Assembly (NCBI GenBank): GCA_013180625.2
Contig: SNVD02016154.1
Coordinates: forward strand, 62,001-126,000
DNA length: 64,000 nt
Direction: 5' to 3'
Origin: Boswellia sacra
Lineage: Eukaryota; Streptophyta; Magnoliopsida; Sapindales; Burseraceae
The notes beneath the pieces were generated by a model. It saw only the letters and a list, made by a program, of their open reading frames with translations. It had not been told where the DNA came from and did no database searches. A program made the position numbers and the translations under genes. Positions 34,791 to 47,339 of this stretch are shown piece by piece. Positions within the stretch are counted from its first letter, which is position 1; every line of letters begins with the position of its first letter.

Positions 34791-36840
34791 TTTGAAACCT
34801 GTTGCCTTCTCATTAATATTCATCAGTTTCCGCTCACGAGTTAAAGAAAAGCAAGTAACAAATGTGGCTTGCCTTCTATATATTAATTACCAATTCAAAG
34901 GAAAGGAAAGGAAAACTTTATGATACTAGGAGCGTTTCACGATATGATAGACTAGAACTACAGTGTAATGATTCAAAAAATGGGAAAAACATGTCTTTTA
35001 AGTTTGTTTTTGAATATGCATTCAAACTACTGAAGACATAATATTTGTGATATAATAGGAGCAAATATAAAATTACTCTTATAATTCCACTGTCCAATCG
35101 ATAAAAATTTCTTTGAATCATTAAAAAGATATTATGTTAATTTTTAAATTAATTTTATAGAGAGACATGTAGCATTTTTTTTTTTTGTTGACATTGAAAT
35201 ATATTGATAATTTTCTATAAATTGATGTTGGGATAGTTGCATTGTTGTTAGAAATAATTGACACGTTTTCTCTTAGTTTGTGATTCATTATTCGTAGTTG
35301 TGTACATAGGCAGATTAATTTGTTGATGAATCAATTATAACTCGCTTTTGGCAAACATATATAAAGCGCACCCAGCTAATTACAGCTTTTATAAGTTATA
35401 TTTGGATTAAATGTAAGTTTGAGTAATATAACAGAATTCTCTTGAGTATTGATATTGTGATTTTGTCCAATCGATCGTCTTAACCCTGTCTAATCTGTTA
35501 AAACTTTTTCAAGTGAGGGAGAATAAAGGAAAGAAATTAAGCAATTGAAGAAAGAGAATTGAAGCTTGTTTTCTGTAAATGGAATTGTTCATCTTCATCC
35601 GTTATTGCTAGTTATATTAAGCAAAAATAAAATGAGAGCTAAAATAATTATTGCTAGTTATTACAAGCAAATGATTGAGTGCCATTTGTCAGCTAAAATT
35701 AGAGCTGTAAAGGTGATTGGTTACAAATGAATCAGACCTACTGTCATAAAACTAACTAAGCGGACATGGCTTTAATTAAGTAAGAAACTTTAACTAATTA
35801 TATCTCATTAATCTTAACTAACTTTTCCTAACTTCAAGTAATCCTGTTGCTGTCTGCAAGACCACTGACAGCTCAATTGATAACGTCTATCCGAACCAGT
35901 ACAGCTTGCAACATAGCAACCCAATCCAGCACCGCAGTCCAACGCAGCTAATCAGTAGCCTTCACAAAAGCGGATCAATATTTTTCAAATTTGGCTTGCA
36001 TTTTGTAAATTAACTAGGTTGAAATAAGAAATGAACAATTTTACGGCACTAAGAAGGTATCATTAGGAAAGACAGGATTCATCCTTTAATGGTGTATGAG
36101 ATTTAAATAATGTTATATATTCTAATGACGTTAATTTGTATGTTAAGCTTTGGTTTATAAAATGGGAATAATCATCTGGGATATTTCTAATGGTTATCAA
36201 AGTTAATTGAATAAATTTAACAATATTTTTGTTCTATATATACGCTTGTAAATTTCATTTAATCTCTTGATACAAGTATTTGGCAATGAGAATAAATAAT
36301 AATATTTATATTCGGTTATAACAAATATATTTCAGTTTTAAAGAGGCTGAAGTATATAACCATAATTTTATTCTCAAATTAAAAAGTTAATTAACATTTT
36401 ACTTTACCTTTATCTATGAAGACCGTGGTTTCTTCTCGATTAATTTTCTCCAATATCCAAAATTATTACTTGTAAATTACAAGATGGTTCATCCAATTCA
36501 ATTCTTCAAACCCAATAACTATATTTTAATATGAAGTTAACTTATTATCTATCAATTATACCTATATTCTATATATAATACAATAATTCTGTCAAATCAT
36601 GTAAATAGTACGTGCTTTCATAATCACTCTATTGTCATGTAATATACCATCCATGCATGAACATTTAAAAACCTTTAATTGTTTTATTTGCGGTTTTATT
36701 TTTCATGAAAATTATATTGTTGTCAACCTATAAGTTCCCCCATTCCCTCACTCCCTCCCTCTCCAAAAAAAGAAAAAAAGAAAAAAGAAAAAGACTACAC
36801 ATAGAGAAATAGAAACAAACAATGAAAGATTGATTTTCAA
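34791..36840. other. AT-rich intergenic stretch
   Basis: No gene is supported. A weak third match to the duplicated segment occurs at 36420-36470 (GATTAATTTTCTCCAATAT). Positions 35510-35990 have LTR-like composition, but no ends could be defined. Confidence 0.5.
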
Positions 36841-36849
36841 TTAAAGTTT

Positions 36850-37990
36850 TTATTGAAACCTTATGTTTAAAAGATTATTAACCGCCCAAAATCGCCTATA
36901 AAAAACTGCCACCATAGATTATAAATAAAATATTTAATTAATGTTGTTTAGTAAAATTTAAAGTAAATTCATAGTTAAATCCATAAATTTTGTATTTTGC
37001 ATTACAATTTTATAATCTTGTATTAAAAACACATATTCAATGTTATTATTCTAAACTTTTTCTTCACCCCTTCATTGTTAGTAGTCCACATTTCGACTAG
37101 AGAAGGAACCAATTGTTGTTATTATTCCCTTAATACGAATAATAGGTAAATGTTTACAAATCCATTATTTTGATTTATATATGAAATTTGTTGTGATTGA
37201 ATTTTTGAAAACATTTATATTAAGGCACAACATGACTACTTTTTACAGTACTTGTCTTAGATTTAACGATTTATTAATGTGAGATTTTATTTTTATTTAT
37301 TTATTTTTGTGAGTGTTTGGATTTAGTTTTTTTACTAAAAACTTTGGATGTATAATTTTATGCGGACGAGGTTAATGTATCTTTAATTTATATTTTTTAT
37401 TAACTACATTCAGCATCATACATGTTTGTCCCAATTTTATCTAACATATATTCATAGTTTTGAAAAATATAGAACAAACTTTTTATCAACCAATGTTTAT
37501 GATGTCAATAATATAATTCAAATAATTTCTTTTCAAAAATTAATAATAAAAAATCCTCATCTTTAAACAGTATTTCCATTACTAAGTCATATAGGATACG
37601 GAAAACATAATAATTAATTTTTGTAATTTTCATTAAATTTATATATTTGATTTACCAAATTTCTTTATTTCATGTATTTATATATAGGTTATGAAAATTC
37701 ATAATTAACTATTTAATTTGTATTATTTTAGAGAAACTGAAAAACACTTGAAAAGTTTTTTCAGGGATACATATACGCCATCAATGCACTGCATATAGTT
37801 ATTCTATTATTTTCGAATTTTAATAAGACGAATTTAAAGTTGTAAACATTATCCGTAAAAATTGTCCTAGAAGTTAAAATTTTTGTTCAACATGGAAAAA
37901 CTCTTATATCATTAAATTTTATGGTTAAAATAATAAATGCTATAATTTTTAAATTCTATGTTATTCAATGTAAAACTTTGATTGAATCAC
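36850..37990 (+). repeat. Diverged direct repeat, copy 1
   Basis: Partly matches 38815-39610 in order. Shared landmarks are AAATTGCCTACAAAA-like sequence near the start, TAAATAAAATAATT, GTTGTTTTGTAAAATTTA and later ATAACAAAGTTTTGATCAA. It is AT-rich, non-coding and likely an old transposon pair. Confidence 0.5.
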
Positions 37991-38194
37991 AAAATCTGAT
38001 ATCATTTGATTTAATTAGTTTCTAAAATTGATAAAGGTCATCCATATACCCTTATGTCAGCATTTTGAATAAAAAAATTATTTTAAGTAATACATTTTAA
38101 TTAAATGATACGATGTAATATGAGATTAAATTCCTGACCAGAGTCGGCTGTGTTAATAAGTAAATGCTTGAATAGTATTTGCTTGAGTAGATTA

Positions 38195-38410
38195 AAATGG
38201 GATCGCTAAATAAGGTAGCTCAGCCCAGCGGTACTATTAAACAAAGCTATTATGAAGTCAGTTCTACGGAACCTTGATTACTAAAAGCTGGCACATAAAA
38301 ACCTTGATTACGATAGTTACGATAGTATGAACACATTTGAAATTTAAAATATGTATAAGATAACGGCAACAACGAATTAATGAAAGTACAATTAATTAAT
38401 TTTATCAACT
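38195..38410 (+). repeat. Short interspersed repeat, copy 1
   Basis: Direct match of 42395-42670: AGCTAAATAAGGTAGC-like start, ATTAAACAAAGCTA, CCTTGATTACT, AAAGCTGGCA and GAAATTTAAAATATGTATAA in the same order. The 42 kb copy has extra sequence in the middle. Probably a non-autonomous transposon; ends not resolved. Confidence 0.65.
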
Positions 38411-38814
38411 CAATTTATAGGGAGAGTTGGTGATTAGTCGTTCTAGGTATAGTATTATTCAAACTAAAAATCTTCACAATCAAATGTCACCTAAAAATTT
38501 TCCCCATTTTATTCCGTATCAATGGCTCCACATAAGCAAAGAATATTTAATGGATTTTGACCATAATATTTTGCAGTAGCAAGAAAATTTTGCAAATTAA
38601 TATAAAAAATTTTAAATTATTTTGTCTGTATTATGATATTATCCGCATATCCTTGCATAATTTTGCTAATTAATTAACTAAAATGAAATAAATTTTCTGC
38701 TTATTACTTTCAAGTATCAAGACTTATAAAAATTTTGCAAGACATCAAATTAAGTTTGAAAATTCATATCCATACGTCAAATTAAAGTTTATTTATTTAT
38801 TTATTTTTGTATAG

Positions 38815-39610
38815 GAGATCATTAACTTCACAAAAATTGCCTACAAAAGTTGGCCGCATTAATAATAAATAAAATAATTGTAACAATAAACGTTGTTTTG
38901 TAAAATTTAGAGTAGATTTCTTTTTTCTTTTGCATTTCATAATAAGAATTTACGATCTTATTAAAAGCACATTTATGAAATATTCATCATGACTATTTCT
39001 TTTAGTCTTTTTGTCTTACATTAAATTTGCCACTTGTTATAATAGCAAATCGAGTTTATTTAATTTACTTAACTTTGGATGTATTTTATAAGGATGCGGT
39101 TATATGTATTTTAAGGTACTTTTTCAAGTAAATTCATTATTATTACTTGTTTATATAAAATTTTATCTAAAATAGATTCATAGTTCTGAAGATATATAAC
39201 AAAGTTTTGATCAATCAATGTTTAATGACCTGAATAATATATTTAAAAAATTTGTTAAAAATAAACAAAAAGAGTTATATTTAAATAGTATTTTCAATAG
39301 TAAATCATATAAGATATATAAAAATTTATTATCATCTTATTTGTATTTTTCATTCAATTAAATATTTAATCTATAGAATTTAGATTTATTTTATGTATTT
39401 ATTTATAGATTATAAAAATTTAGAAAATATTTAATTTGTGGTATAGGTGTATAAAGTATTTTTTTAAGGATAAATTACATATTGATGATATTTTTTTAGA
39501 AGTTTGAAAATAAATTTTTTAAATTGTAAAGCTTCGATACAAAATTTGACAGTAATAGAGCGAAAAGTGAAAATTTTGTTCAAGACGGAAAAAATTTAAA
39601 CCATAAAAGA
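38815..39610 (+). repeat. Diverged direct repeat, copy 2
   Basis: Second copy of the repeat at 36850-37990, shorter and rearranged. Confidence 0.5.
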
Positions 39611-40842
39611 TTAAATTAAATTAAATTAATTCTAAATTCTTTGGAGTATGTTAATGGTAAATTCGTGTTTATAAAATTCATTAAAAAAATTATTTCTAAA
39701 ATATTATATAATTACCTATTGATTAAATTAATGTCTTTCTCTAAAAACATAATCAAATGAGAATTTTTATTTTACATATCGTTTAGTTTGCTTCAATTCA
39801 TCAGACTGATAGATGAATTGAATGCTAATGATTCTGCTTTGCTTTGGTATGTGAGATTATTATTGTACAGGTGAAAAAGTTGAAACTGATTTAGTTTTAT
39901 TTTCAGGTAAGATTAGTTCACTCCGATACCATAAGATTTAAAGTTTGGTGATAGTATAATAATCTACTAAGTATTTGAATTTAGAATACAATTTTGAGTT
40001 ATTATTATATTGTTTATTCATTTACATAATAGGCTGTTAAGCATTCTAATGACATGAATATCAAACAAATTTACACGTATAAGGGAAAATGAATAAAAGT
40101 TGCGTTTTTAAGGCACTAAGATGGGGTTTCGCGGATGGGCATGATTCAAGAATTTACTTTCATTATTTTATTATCATTTCAATTACTATTTTCATTTTAA
40201 TGGTATTCGATTGATTTATATTGGAATTCTCTCTCCTGAAGTGAGTTTCTGACTGAAGATAAAATTTTGTTTAATAATCACAAATGTAAATATAAAAAAA
40301 AGAATAAATCTTTGATTATATTTAATTAAAAAATGTATTTTTGAAAGAAAATTCAGATCACTTTAAAAGATCCATATTCTTCCCCAGGCCTTCGAACTTC
40401 TTGACGGTCATAACCACCTCATGGTGGTAAAAAAAAAAAAAAAGTTTTCACATTTTCATATTGAAAGAAACAAATAGGAAGAATAAGATACTTTTGATGA
40501 CAAATAGCTTCTTCACCATAGACAAGGTGCAGAGCCAAAATTAAGCAGAAGATGAGGATTTTCCAGTAACAGGCAATTGATATGCATCATCTCATTACCA
40601 CAATGAAATGACAATAAGGTCACATTCAAGATACCTTGGTACCACGTACAGGCAAATTGAATAGATATTATGCAAGTATCCTATATCAGGATAAGCAAGT
40701 TGACAAGATTAATTTTAAGTAATTCATTCATAAATCAAAACATTAATGTGTAAAGAATTTCTATGTACAAGTAATATTAATGCAAAATACCTATTTTACC
40801 ACCACCAAAATTCAGTCCATAAAATGGAGATTGTCATGGAGG
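39611..40842. other. Intergenic DNA and RMD5 3' flank
   Basis: Nothing coding is visible. The portion from about 40500 to 40842 is likely the 3' UTR of the minus-strand RMD5-type gene. An A-run at 40432-40443 lies just beyond it. Confidence 0.5.
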
Positions 40843-42000
40843 TCAAAAATATAGCTGTCTGCACTGATTTACTGCAGTCTCAGCTGGACAATAAGGACAC
40901 TTGAGTATTCGCGAGCTAGTTTTAGACATCTTCATGATTGATTGCTTGCAGAGTACATGCAGGCATGGCAACAGCATCGGTGGATTCTCTTCACTACTTT
41001 GCTCTCTACTCACAGGGCAAACAAATATCGAGTGGAACTGAAATTCCTTACCCAATTCCACTGGCACTGGCAACTGTTTCATTGCCTGCCAGTCCTGCTT
41101 CTTTGCAGCCATTACATTTGCCAGCTTCAAGAGTGTGGGCAACCCTTCAACACCAGCTGCTAAGGTCACAGTTAATGGGCTCTCATAGGGCTGTCCCAGG
41201 AGACTGCAAAATTGCCGGGTCAGCTCCTCAGTTAACCTGTCCCAATGGGTAGGAATCAGAAACTCAGCATAAGGGGATCTTTCAAGCTTTTTAGCCCACA
41301 AGATTGAAGTGGTAAGCTTCTGGACCTCATTCATGTAAGAGGAAGCAAAAGGAGAGAGGTAAGTTTTGGCATATTGAAGTGCCTCCGCTTGACTTCTTTT
41401 CTGCAAAATCTCAACAAATTGTAGCCTGTGAAGTTTCAGCTCCAGATTTGAAGCATTTTGTTTGAGTTTTTCACGGTTGGCAGAGATCCAGTTCAGAGCA
41501 GGTTTGATATTCTTAACCCTCACAGCCTCAAGTACCTGATACATCTCCATAAACTGGGACCTTAGTACAGATGTTTCTGGTTCACCAGCCTCATTTATTA
41601 GGCAATCTCCAAGGTCAAACAAGCCTTTCCTGTAAAAATGATTCGCAATGATCTGATTCACTATGTGGTGGTCAAAGTCAGCATTTATATACGTCTTCGA
41701 TATGTCAGGATTGAATGTCTTTTCAAGGAGTTTCAAGTACTTATGAATATTTACATTCAACTCCTTCTGTGATCCCTCTAAATGGCGTGGTGGATCAATT
41801 GCACTGAACTTGAGTTTTAGCTCTGATAGGATGGATTTCAGATCAACCGGTAAGCCGGGGTCATCAATTGACTGGATTTTTGCTAAAGCCTGTTCAATTT
41901 CGTGGCCAACTTGATCAATTACTTCCTGGGATTTAGAGGATGACAATTTTTGCTTCTTAGCAACTCGATCAAATGCATCTTTTACATAAATCAGCTCCAT
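40843..42000 (-). CDS. RMD5-type GID/CTLH E3 ubiquitin ligase subunit
   Basis: Intact 385-residue protein in one exon, the usual length of plant RMD5 homologues. Domains: N-terminal helical region (1-105), LisH around 110-142 (NADFDHHIVNQIIANHF), CTLH around 148-205, CRA-like region (206-300), and a C-terminal Gid-type degenerate RING at 326-371 (FVCPV, PCLHVLCKQSI, LKCPYC) with Cys328, Cys346, His348, Cys351, Cys368 and Cys371. In yeast and animals, RMD5/RMND5 pairs with a MAEA/Gid9 RING partner to form the catalytic core of the GID/CTLH ubiquitin ligase; a role in plants follows by homology. The ATG is preceded upstream by an AG acceptor (about 42015), so the leader appears spliced. Confidence 0.95.
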   Translation of the reverse strand: MELIYVKDAFDRVAKKQKLSSSKSQEVIDQVGHEIEQALAKIQSIDDPGLPVDLKSILSELKLKFSAIDPPRHLEGSQKELNVNIHKYLKLLEKTFNPDISKTYINADFDHHIVNQIIANHFYRKGLFDLGDCLINEAGEPETSVLRSQFMEMYQVLEAVRVKNIKPALNWISANREKLKQNASNLELKLHRLQFVEILQKRSQAEALQYAKTYLSPFASSYMNEVQKLTTSILWAKKLERSPYAEFLIPTHWDRLTEELTRQFCSLLGQPYESPLTVTLAAGVEGLPTLLKLANVMAAKKQDWQAMKQLPVPVELGKEFQFHSIFVCPVSREQSSEENPPMLLPCLHVLCKQSIMKMSKTSSRILKCPYCPAETAVNQCRQLYF

Positions 42001-42394
42001 TTCTTATATAGAATGAGAAGAACCTGCAGGAAACAGATTAAGGAATCAGATATCACATGCCACAGGTTTACAGCATATAAAAATGAAGTTCTGCAATGTA
42101 AGAAGTATTGTCAGAATAAACATGAACGCCCAGATCTCATATCAAGGATGTGACTACCAATAAATTATTAAGCAACAGTGGTTATTAGAAGCAAACTTCC
42201 AAATATGACAGTCAATAAGATAAAATACCTTTCTACATTATTTCAATGTAAAGCAGGGAAATCGCATTCACAACAAATAGTTAAAAAAAAAAATGTTTAA
42301 GGGTCCTTTAGCTATGCAGTACCCATAATTAAGCTGAAAGAAGCCAAACATTTTTTTTCAGTAAGACTTAGGCTCATCCCAAGCTTCTCTGAAT

Positions 42395-42670
42395 GGAGTA
42401 GCTAAATAAGGTAGCACAGCCCAGCTCAGCCCAGCACTAATATTAAACAAAGCTAGTATGCAGTCAATTCTACAGACCTTGATTACTTAAAGCTGGCAAA
42501 TAAAAACCTTTTCACCATTCATATTGTATAGTTTATCAAAATCCATTTTATTAGGTTTACACAGTGATTTTTGAACAATACAGTTGGCTAAGATTAAATA
42601 ATATTGTGAACACACTTGAAATTTAAAATATGTATAAGATAAATGCGACAATAGAATTAATGAAAGAAGC
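42395..42670 (+). repeat. Short interspersed repeat, copy 2
   Basis: Second copy of the repeat at 38195-38410, with an added segment near 42510-42600. It lies inside the inferred 5'UTR intron of the RMD5-type gene. Confidence 0.65.
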
Positions 42671-44523
42671 CAGTGAGATTTCTACACTACTATTAATTTT
42701 ATCATAAATAAGCATCATTAAGGAAATAGTTAAAGTAAAGCGCATATGGAAAAAATTATAGAGGTAGACAGGATTATGTCAAGCTTCATATAGTTTTGGT
42801 GGACTTTTGCTCAGCTTGACTTGATGTGGCATCTTTTCTTTAAGCTTAATGAATTTGAAAGAAGCCCAAAGAGGTAGATGAGGCCTAAATTCAATGAAAA
42901 AATAACTTCAGAGTGTCGGCAATTCAACATCAACCAATATCCGAAAAAAGTAAAAAAAAAAAAAAAAAAAAAGTATCTCTCTTAAAAATCAGTACATTTT
43001 CCTTATATTCCCGCATGACTCAAGATATACCAATTTTAATCACAGAAAAATGTCATTACTTTGAATGGAAATATAAAAATATTTATCTTACAATTAACAG
43101 TGTAGGACATCTTTAATTTTATATGTTGCAAGTAAAAAGTTTTCAATCTCACTCAGGGTTTCAGAGGTCTGATAATTGTACCATCTTCAAACACTTTACT
43201 AGCATAAATCGCCAATAAAAAGGAAAAAAATAAATAAAAAAGAACTATGAGCAAAACTCAGAGACATAAGCTATAATTATAATTTAAACTTCCATAGGCA
43301 ACACAGTCAGCTAACATGTACCTACATATATTATAGTTATGGTACAGATCTCAAGAGCCAGACAGTAGGTCCCATCATGTGTACTTCAATCATTTCATAT
43401 GTCCATGAAAAAGAGCTTTCAAATAACAAAGGAAAACAGAGTGAAATTTTACAATTGAAAGACACAAATGAGTATCCTGCTGTACAATCCTGATAAAGAG
43501 AAAGCAGTCCATCTGAGCTGATCACAACTTTTAACTAAAAAAATTGCTTGGAAGTCCATAAAAATATTGGACAACCTTTCTCCAATGTCTAATAGCTAGC
43601 GAAGAACAAAGATTCTCTAGTTGAGATAATGGATAAGAACATAAACCTAAGGCTTGAGAAGATGATCGTTCTAATTAATCACAAAGATGTTTATTTAAGT
43701 TAATTTTATTCGTAAAAGTTTTGAGGCTAATCAAGTAAAGAAACAAATTATTGCAATTAGGAGGGCCAAGCAAAGTGATAACTAACATTTAAACTACACC
43801 TAAGCCTCTTCCAGACTATAGTTGACACTAATTCATTTCAAAGTGTATCAGCAAGTAGCATGTTCTCATATAAAGTAAAACTCAAAAAAAAAAAAAAAAT
43901 ACAGATTCGTTGTCATAAGAGCTCAAAAAGGGTTTTCACTAGTGTCATCATAAAAGGATCAGTATATGCCCATAGACTTAACATGTGAATACTTTCCATC
44001 AAGTTAAATGTCCATCAGTACTCAGAACAAATGAATTACCTGTAAGTAATTCTTGCATTAGCAGGTATAATATTTAATTGCAATGTTAAAAGTGTAGATT
44101 ATAAGAGTAACTTCTTGATTGCTGGGTTGAAATATATACTAGAGGCTTCCTTATGGCCTTTTCTCGAAAACATCCTTTAGACTGTAACTATCAAGATCTT
44201 ACGTTTGGTGAATATAAACTCATTGTTAAATATTATTAAGTAAATCGAGAAATAATCAGTGAGAGCATTGTACAATTCAAAAACATAATTCCAACTCTGA
44301 TGCTCCCAAGTGAGGATTTTGTCATCTGGTAATAAAATAAATTGAGAATAAGACATGTTCTACAATACATAAAATGCTAGCTACAATAAAAGATACTGGC
44401 AGAAAATTCCATCAAGGTAAACTTATAAATGCATTTCCCTGACTCTGTCTGCAATTAATATTCTAGCTTATCTATAATGTCAAAGACTCAAAGATGATGG
44501 CTCATGTAAGTCCTTATTCAGTT

Positions 44524-44528
44524 ATACA

Positions 44529-44564
<36 letters not shown>

Positions 44565-44568
44565 TATT
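44524..44568. repeat. (ATAC)n/(TA)n microsatellite
   Basis: About eight ATAC units followed by TA repeats. Confidence 0.95.
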
Positions 44569-45671
44569 TATATATTTCTCTTAAACTTCTTAAGTTTCTT
44601 CAATCTGTTACAAAAATGGACCCATTGTATGGAGCAGCATAAAAGAGCACTACGGGGACAAAGGCGTAAGTGAAAAGCAGCCCAACCAAATACATCAACA
44701 CAATAAACCTGTTTCATGGTTGGCCATTCATTATAGAAATTTAATATGGAAAAGTGAAAGAGAGCAGCTTAAGGAAAATGATAAGATCCAACCCTTGACA
44801 ATCTATGAAAAGAAATCCTACAGGTCTCTTTCAAATAAAAGGCTCTGATCAAATGCCAGAGCCAGTGTTATGGGGGCCAACAAAGACAACTCTTGTAAAC
44901 GGTTGGAATCAAGGAAGATTAGGTGGTATAAGAACCACCGCTCTCCCCAATCAACATCACATTGAAAGGTTATCAATATTCAACCTTTAAGTCAGTAAAC
45001 CAGAACCAAAAACACATATCTTCCTCTCTTTCGGACCAAGAACGAGAAAGTTCACAACTATAAATTGCCCACAACAAGTCAAAACCATATCCCCTGCTTC
45101 TACTTGAAAACTCAAACTGGCTGCATTAAACATTCGAAAACGCAGCAAATAGGCTCAATATTACCAATAAACAGGCCAACATCCTAAAATACGAATGTTA
45201 CAGGATCAATCCAACACCTAAACACTTATACAAAAGTTCAAGTATTAAAGTTACCAAAAACAACAAAAGAAAGGCCACAACAAGTCAACAACTGCTGCTC
45301 AAAAGCCTCTAATACTCCAAACAACAAAGGCCAACTTATACAACCCACTAATTCTAATGGAAGATAAAGCATATTTAATACATCTAAAGAATAGAATACA
45401 ACAAAACAAACAACTCTGGATCCCACATAGAGAACAATTAATAGTTTCATTAACTACAACCATTTTAACATCACCATCGTTCTACACAACACAACATCAA
45501 AACCCTGTAAAGATGCTAGACCAAATTCAGAATTTCCCATGAATATTAAAAACAAAATGAACAAAAAGCAACCCAAAATTCAAAATTCAATTCTATGAAA
45601 AGGGACTTTGAGAGATATGTGATTATGTGAAGCTACAAGTAGAAGATTGTGAAACAACAGAGAATTGAAAC

Positions 45672-45890
45672 CTGAACGAGAAGGGAAAGGAAGGGTTGTG
45701 GGAATGAGATTGAGGAATCGTGATGCTTTTACGTACCGATGATGATGATGAGGAGGCGAAGGATGCTGTGGGGATCGAAACTGAGTGGAAGAATGTGAAG
45801 CGTTCGAGAATGGCCTGTGGAGAGAGACTGTTTGTGAAGACAAATCTTCTGCGCTACTGCTTCTACCAGACAACCATACGTGTATATTTT
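45672..45890 (-). other. Candidate 5'UTR exon of the RMD5-type gene
   Basis: Read on the minus strand, a CT-rich, higher-GC stretch ends in either ATCG|GTACGT (donor at 45736) or TTCAG|GTTTCA (donor near 45671). It is the only exon-like candidate upstream of the RMD5 coding region. The transcription start would be near 45890. Transcript data are needed to choose the donor. Confidence 0.4.
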
Positions 45891-46031
45891 CTCTTGGCTT
45901 CCATTGCCCTCTGATATTTTTTTAATTACATTTGTATCCTCTCCGGGATTTTTTTTTTGGCATATCCGGTAACATATACCGGTATGAATTTCTTTGCCTT
46001 TGGTTACTTCTTTGGTAATGTTGTCGAATGG

Positions 46032-46533
46032 TAGGGGTGGGATTCGTGTCCTGTCGTGTCGACCCATTTAATTATTCGTATCAAAACATGAAATTCAAAC
46101 CCACCCGATTATTAAACGTGTTACTCACGTGTCGTAATCGTGTCATATTTAATTCGCATAATTTACTTAATTGTTTAACTTAGTTATACATAATATATTA
46201 TATTCTCTATATTTAAATCAATTAAAATTATTTTTAGAATATAAACCATTGTTAGTATAAAATATTATTAAAATCATCATCATTTATTATTTTATAAATT
46301 AATTTATTTTATAGTATAAAAATTTCAATTTTATAATATATATATTGTAAGTAGGTAATAATTTATATCATTGAATGAATTAACATATTAAGGATATACA
46401 AAATATATTTAACTATTCGTGTCATTAAACGGGTTGGCGTGTTGAATACCTTCAAGACTAACCCGACCCATTTATTAATCGTGTAGCGTATTCGTGTCGT
46501 GTTCGCGGGTCGTGTCAAAAATTTCCACCCCTA
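46032..46533. mobile_element. hAT-like MITE, 502 bp
   Basis: Begins TAGGGGTGGGATTCG and ends TTTCCACCCCTA, giving terminal inverted repeats of about nine bases, flanked by a perfect 8-base duplication TCGAATGG (46024-46031 and 46534-46541). The subterminal parts are rich in CGTGTCGTG-type and GACCCG words in both orientations. No coding sequence. It lies between the RMD5-type gene and MSRB1. Confidence 0.88.
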
Positions 46534-46541
46534 TCGAATGG

Positions 46542-47339
46542 TAACAAAAAATTTGTATTATAATAGGAGGATTTGATCATTAATTTTTGGATTAGATTAT
46601 AAGGGTATTTTATTTATTTGATAATATTTTTGAAATAATTATAATCCTTGTATCATGGTCTAAAACTGATCATAATTATTTCTATTGGGTTGATAATATT
46701 ATTGAACAAATTCTTATAAGTAAATACCATATTTTATGTACTTAAATATATTATCTTTACATTAAAACTTTGTTTGAAATATATTAATTTTTTTAAATAA
46801 ATATATGTTAATTTGAAAAGGATGTTGATATAATTTTTTTTTAAAAAAGAGAACGATAATTTCTTTTTTTTTGATAATAATAATAGACATATATTAAATA
46901 GAATTCTTGAAGTTTGTGGAGCAAGTTTTATTAAGACATCTTATAGTAGAAATTTAATAAACTTGCAATCATTACAGCAATTGGTAGGAGATGAGTAGTA
47001 AACCTTATTTATGTTTTTTTTCTCCTTTCTTTTTTTTTTTTTTTTTTTAAATTCTCAACCTTACATTTGGTATTAAACAACACCGTTACTTGTTATAATA
47101 TTCTCTCTCTAAATTTCAACCATTCGTTTGGTTCTGTTGTGAGCTTTGACACATTACAATACAATATTTTACTGGCACACAAACTTATGTATATAACATT
47201 GAGGAAATTATAAAATATAATTAGCTTCTGGAGTGTATTTTTAATAATAATTTCTTCTAAAATTTAAGTATTCTAACCAATTCCTATTTAAAAAATAAAT
47301 TTATCAAAATCCCCCTTAAATACGTTTACTTACAACAAC
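46542..47339. other. AT-rich intergenic stretch
   Basis: No gene or clear repeat border. Homopolymer T-run at 47030-47049. Confidence 0.6.

Larger units (their letters stand above)
42016..45671 (-). other. Inferred 5'UTR intron of the RMD5-type gene
   Basis: No coding exon is convincing here on either strand. The RMD5 ATG lies just after a 3' splice-site-like CAG|GTTCTTC, and CT-rich, exon-like sequence with donor-like sites appears near 45737-45672, so a leader intron of about 3.7 kb is inferred. It contains A-runs, the 42395 repeat and an ATAC microsatellite. Confidence 0.45.

Noticed and set aside
35510..35990. Solo copia-type LTR
   Set aside because: Composition is suggestive, but no TG/CA ends or target duplication could be found.
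44805..44990. 61-codon ORF in the RMD5 leader intron
   Set aside because: No domain and no sign of conservation; lies in inferred intron.
45580..46067. ORFs at the RMD5 leader as a separate gene or uORF
   Set aside because: Ser/His-rich translations of a CT-rich leader; overlapping frames and no support for translation.
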